Of a DNA stretch of 64,000 nucleotides, positions 62,352-64,000 are shown in pieces. Made by a program: the position numbers and the translations under genes. Within the stretch, counting starts at the first letter, position 1; every line of letters begins with the position of its first letter. The notes below the pieces were generated by a model. It saw nothing but the letters and a program-made list of their open reading frames with translations. It was not told where the DNA came from and did not search any database. Source of the DNA: Bacteroidota bacterium (GTDB lineage Bacteria > Bacteroidota > Bacteroidia > UKL13-3); NCBI GenBank assembly GCA_027482225.1, contig JAIXWD010000014.1, positions 1-64,000 on the forward strand, written 5' to 3'.

Positions 62352-64000
62352 TTAATAGTTCAACAAAGCTTCTAGTTTAACAGCTACCTTATCTGCATTA
62401 GGTAACATCTCGGCTTCAAGTCCCATGTTTAATGGTACTGCCGGAATATTTCTAGCACCAATGGTAAACACAGGTGCATCTAAATATTTAAAACAATCTT
62501 GTGAAATTCGTCCTGCCAAACTTTCGGCAAACGAATTTAATAACGCCTCCTCAGTAACAATTAAACATTTACCATGACGTTTAACAGCGGCTTGTATGTA
62601 TTCTTCATCTAATGGTTGAAGCGTGCGCAAATCAACTACTTCTACCCTTCCTTCAAAACGTTTTGCAGCAGCTAAACTCCAATATACGCCCATACCCCAA
62701 GTGATGATGCAGCAACTTTCGCCATTTTCCATGGCTTCATCACTTGCCTGTAAAACCGTGTTGGCTTTACCTAATGGTAAAATATAGTCTTCATCAGGCT
62801 CTATGCAACGTGCTAATTCTGTACCCGGATTTTTACTCCAATACAAACCTTTATGTTCTAACATAATTACCGGATTGCCATCGTAGTAGGCTGCTTTCAT
62901 CAAACCTTTCATATCTGCAGCGTTACTTGGGTAGGCAATTTTTATTCCTTTAAGGGTAAGTAAAGTTGACTCAATACTTCCACTATGATAAGGACCACCA
63001 CCACCATAAGCACCAATTGGAATACGTATAATTGCACTTACAGGATACTTACCCATGGTTAGGTATGATGATTTGGTGATTTCGCAAACCAATTGATTTA
63101 CACCTGTCCACACATAATCGGCAAACTGAATTTCAACAATTGGTTTTACACCAACCGCACTCATACCTACTGTTGAACCAACAATATATGCTTCTTGAAT
63201 TGGTGTATTAAATACTCGATCGTTACCGTATTTTACTGCTAAAGTTGCAGCTTCTCTAAACACACCACCTAATCTTGCACCCACATCTTGTCCGTAAAAC
63301 ATACATTCAGGATGTTTGGTCATTAACTCATCTACTGCATGTAAAGCGGCATCAACCATAACACTTGGTTCTTTGCCTTCAGGTATGCGGTTACCCAATT
63401 CTTCGGTAGCTCCACTTGGTGCAAAAATATGTTCTTCTACAGTTGATGGATCCGGGTCTTCACTTTCTACTGCTTGTTTAAATTGTTGTTCAACTTTATA
63501 GGTAGCATCTTTTTCTATCTCCAACAATTCATCTTCACTTACACCAATTTCAAGCAATAATTTTTTAAGTTTTGGATGAGGATCATCTTTACTATGAGTG
63601 GTCAAATCGTCATCAGTTCTGTACCATTCTTTACGCACACCACTGGTATGGTGACCCAACAATGGCACTTTTGCATGAACCAATATTGGCTTACGGTTGT
63701 TGCGCACATAATCTATTGCCTCAGCAAAACCTTTGTAACTTTCAACAAAATCGCTACCATTTAAACGCATACGTTTTAGGCCTTTAAAACCTGCTGCATA
63801 CTCGTATGCATCCATGGCACGCATTTCATCACCACTGGCACTTATTCCCCAATCGTTATCCTGTACCAAATAAATAATAGGCAACTGCTTGAGTACAGCC
63901 ATTTGAAATGCCTCTGCAACTTCTCCTTCGGTAATAGAACCATCTCCAAAACTACATACCACCACCGGGTATTCGCCTTTTTTATTAAGTCGCTGACTTT
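62352..64000 (-). CDS. 2-oxo acid dehydrogenase E1, fused alpha-beta subunits (5' end cut by window)
   Basis: The frame is open to the window edge, so only the last 549 residues are seen. The visible part begins in the thiamine-diphosphate site of the alpha half (FGDGSITEGEVAEAF ... QDNDWGIS), then a linker with acidic residues, then the beta half from about SVMVDAALHAVDELM, with GQDVGARLGGVF and the C-terminal transketolase domain ending VKLEALLNY. The alpha and beta subunits are fused in one chain. It decarboxylates a 2-oxo acid and passes the acyl group to the lipoyl domain of an E2, such as the one at 3.7 kb. Pyruvate and branched-chain substrates cannot be told apart. Confidence 0.93.
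   Translation of the reverse strand, partial: SQRLNKKGEYPVVVCSFGDGSITEGEVAEAFQMAVLKQLPIIYLVQDNDWGISASGDEMRAMDAYEYAAGFKGLKRMRLNGSDFVESYKGFAEAIDYVRNNRKPILVHAKVPLLGHHTSGVRKEWYRTDDDLTTHSKDDPHPKLKKLLLEIGVSEDELLEIEKDATYKVEQQFKQAVESEDPDPSTVEEHIFAPSGATEELGNRIPEGKEPSVMVDAALHAVDELMTKHPECMFYGQDVGARLGGVFREAATLAVKYGNDRVFNTPIQEAYIVGSTVGMSAVGVKPIVEIQFADYVWTGVNQLVCEITKSSYLTMGKYPVSAIIRIPIGAYGGGGPYHSGSIESTLLTLKGIKIAYPSNAADMKGLMKAAYYDGNPVIMLEHKGLYWSKNPGTELARCIEPDEDYILPLGKANTVLQASDEAMENGESCCIITWGMGVYWSLAAAKRFEGRVEVVDLRTLQPLDEEYIQAAVKRHGKCLIVTEEALLNSFAESLAGRISQDCFKYLDAPVFTIGARNIPAVPLNMGLEAEMLPNADKVAVKLEALLNY

Noticed and set aside
1-64000. tRNA, rRNA, CRISPR array, insertion sequence or prophage
   Set aside because: No T-loop/acceptor pattern, no rRNA-like stretch, no regularly spaced repeats and no transposase, integrase or phage structural gene was found on either strand.

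Overview
The window is a stretch of chromosome from a low-GC member of the Bacteroidota. Three things point there. Several promoter-like sites fit the phylum's consensus (TTTG, about 19 bases, TAnnTTTG). SecD and SecF are fused into one long SecDF. A secreted peptidase carries a type IX secretion C-terminal domain, and DUF4159, TIGR00266 and SusC/TonB-type receptor genes are present. I saw no insertion sequence, prophage, CRISPR array, rRNA or tRNA. The region is mostly core-genome housekeeping, with one accessory-looking island around 37.8-40.8 kb.

Layout. 0-5 kb: a truncated histone H1-like lysine/alanine repeat gene, cinA, a DEAD-box helicase and a 2-oxo acid dehydrogenase E2. 5.5-9.9 kb: pckA, a nucleoside phosphorylase, a universal stress protein and a DUF1003 membrane protein. 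9.9-18.9 kb: ettA, a FAD oxidoreductase with a small exported protein, an amino-acid permease, holA, an HsdR_N-type nuclease-fold protein, a TIGR00266 protein, a small beta-barrel candidate and a polytopic UbiA-like protein. 19.3-27 kb: yidC, miaE, an exported hydrolase, pyrG, kdsB, rsmE and a DUF4159 gene. 27-33 kb: a minus-strand run of WD40, Nif3-like, zinc-ribbon, TPR and M28 peptidase genes, divergent from a phosphopantetheinyl transferase. 33-37.8 kb: a TonB-dependent receptor, an acyl desaturase and an M48 peptidase pair. 37.8-40.8 kb: three lipoprotein genes facing an orphan response regulator. 41-47.6 kb: aconitase, a TonB-domain protein, a hotdog protein, a DUF2238 protein, an S8 protease, a candidate structured RNA and an ArsC-like gene. 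47.8-54.4 kb: a complete TetR-TolC-adaptor-RND efflux operon. 54.5-64 kb: a uridine-kinase-like protein, SecDF, an OmpA-family protein, ornithine aminotransferase, histidine ammonia-lyase and the 3' part of a fused E1 alpha-beta dehydrogenase.

How the genes fit together. RocD and HutH feed ornithine and histidine towards glutamate. Aconitase, PEP carboxykinase and the E1/E2 dehydrogenase genes connect this to the TCA cycle and gluconeogenesis. YidC and SecDF insert and export the many envelope proteins. The efflux operon is headed by its own repressor, with an inverted repeat over the predicted promoter.

The most interesting signals are mainly regulatory: (1) a candidate structured RNA with a textbook promoter and a GC-rich hairpin upstream of the ArsC-like gene; (2) twin perfect palindromes between the lipoprotein cluster and the orphan regulator, whose linker is rich in Cys and His; (3) a terminator-like hairpin inside the signal-peptide codons of a TPR gene; (4) a DtxR-family-like box over a TonB receptor promoter; (5) two divergent gene pairs that share a single CATG as both start codons; and (6) several genes whose -7 box lies 3-4 bases before the ATG, suggesting leaderless mRNAs. 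No database search was possible, so family names come from motif recognition.
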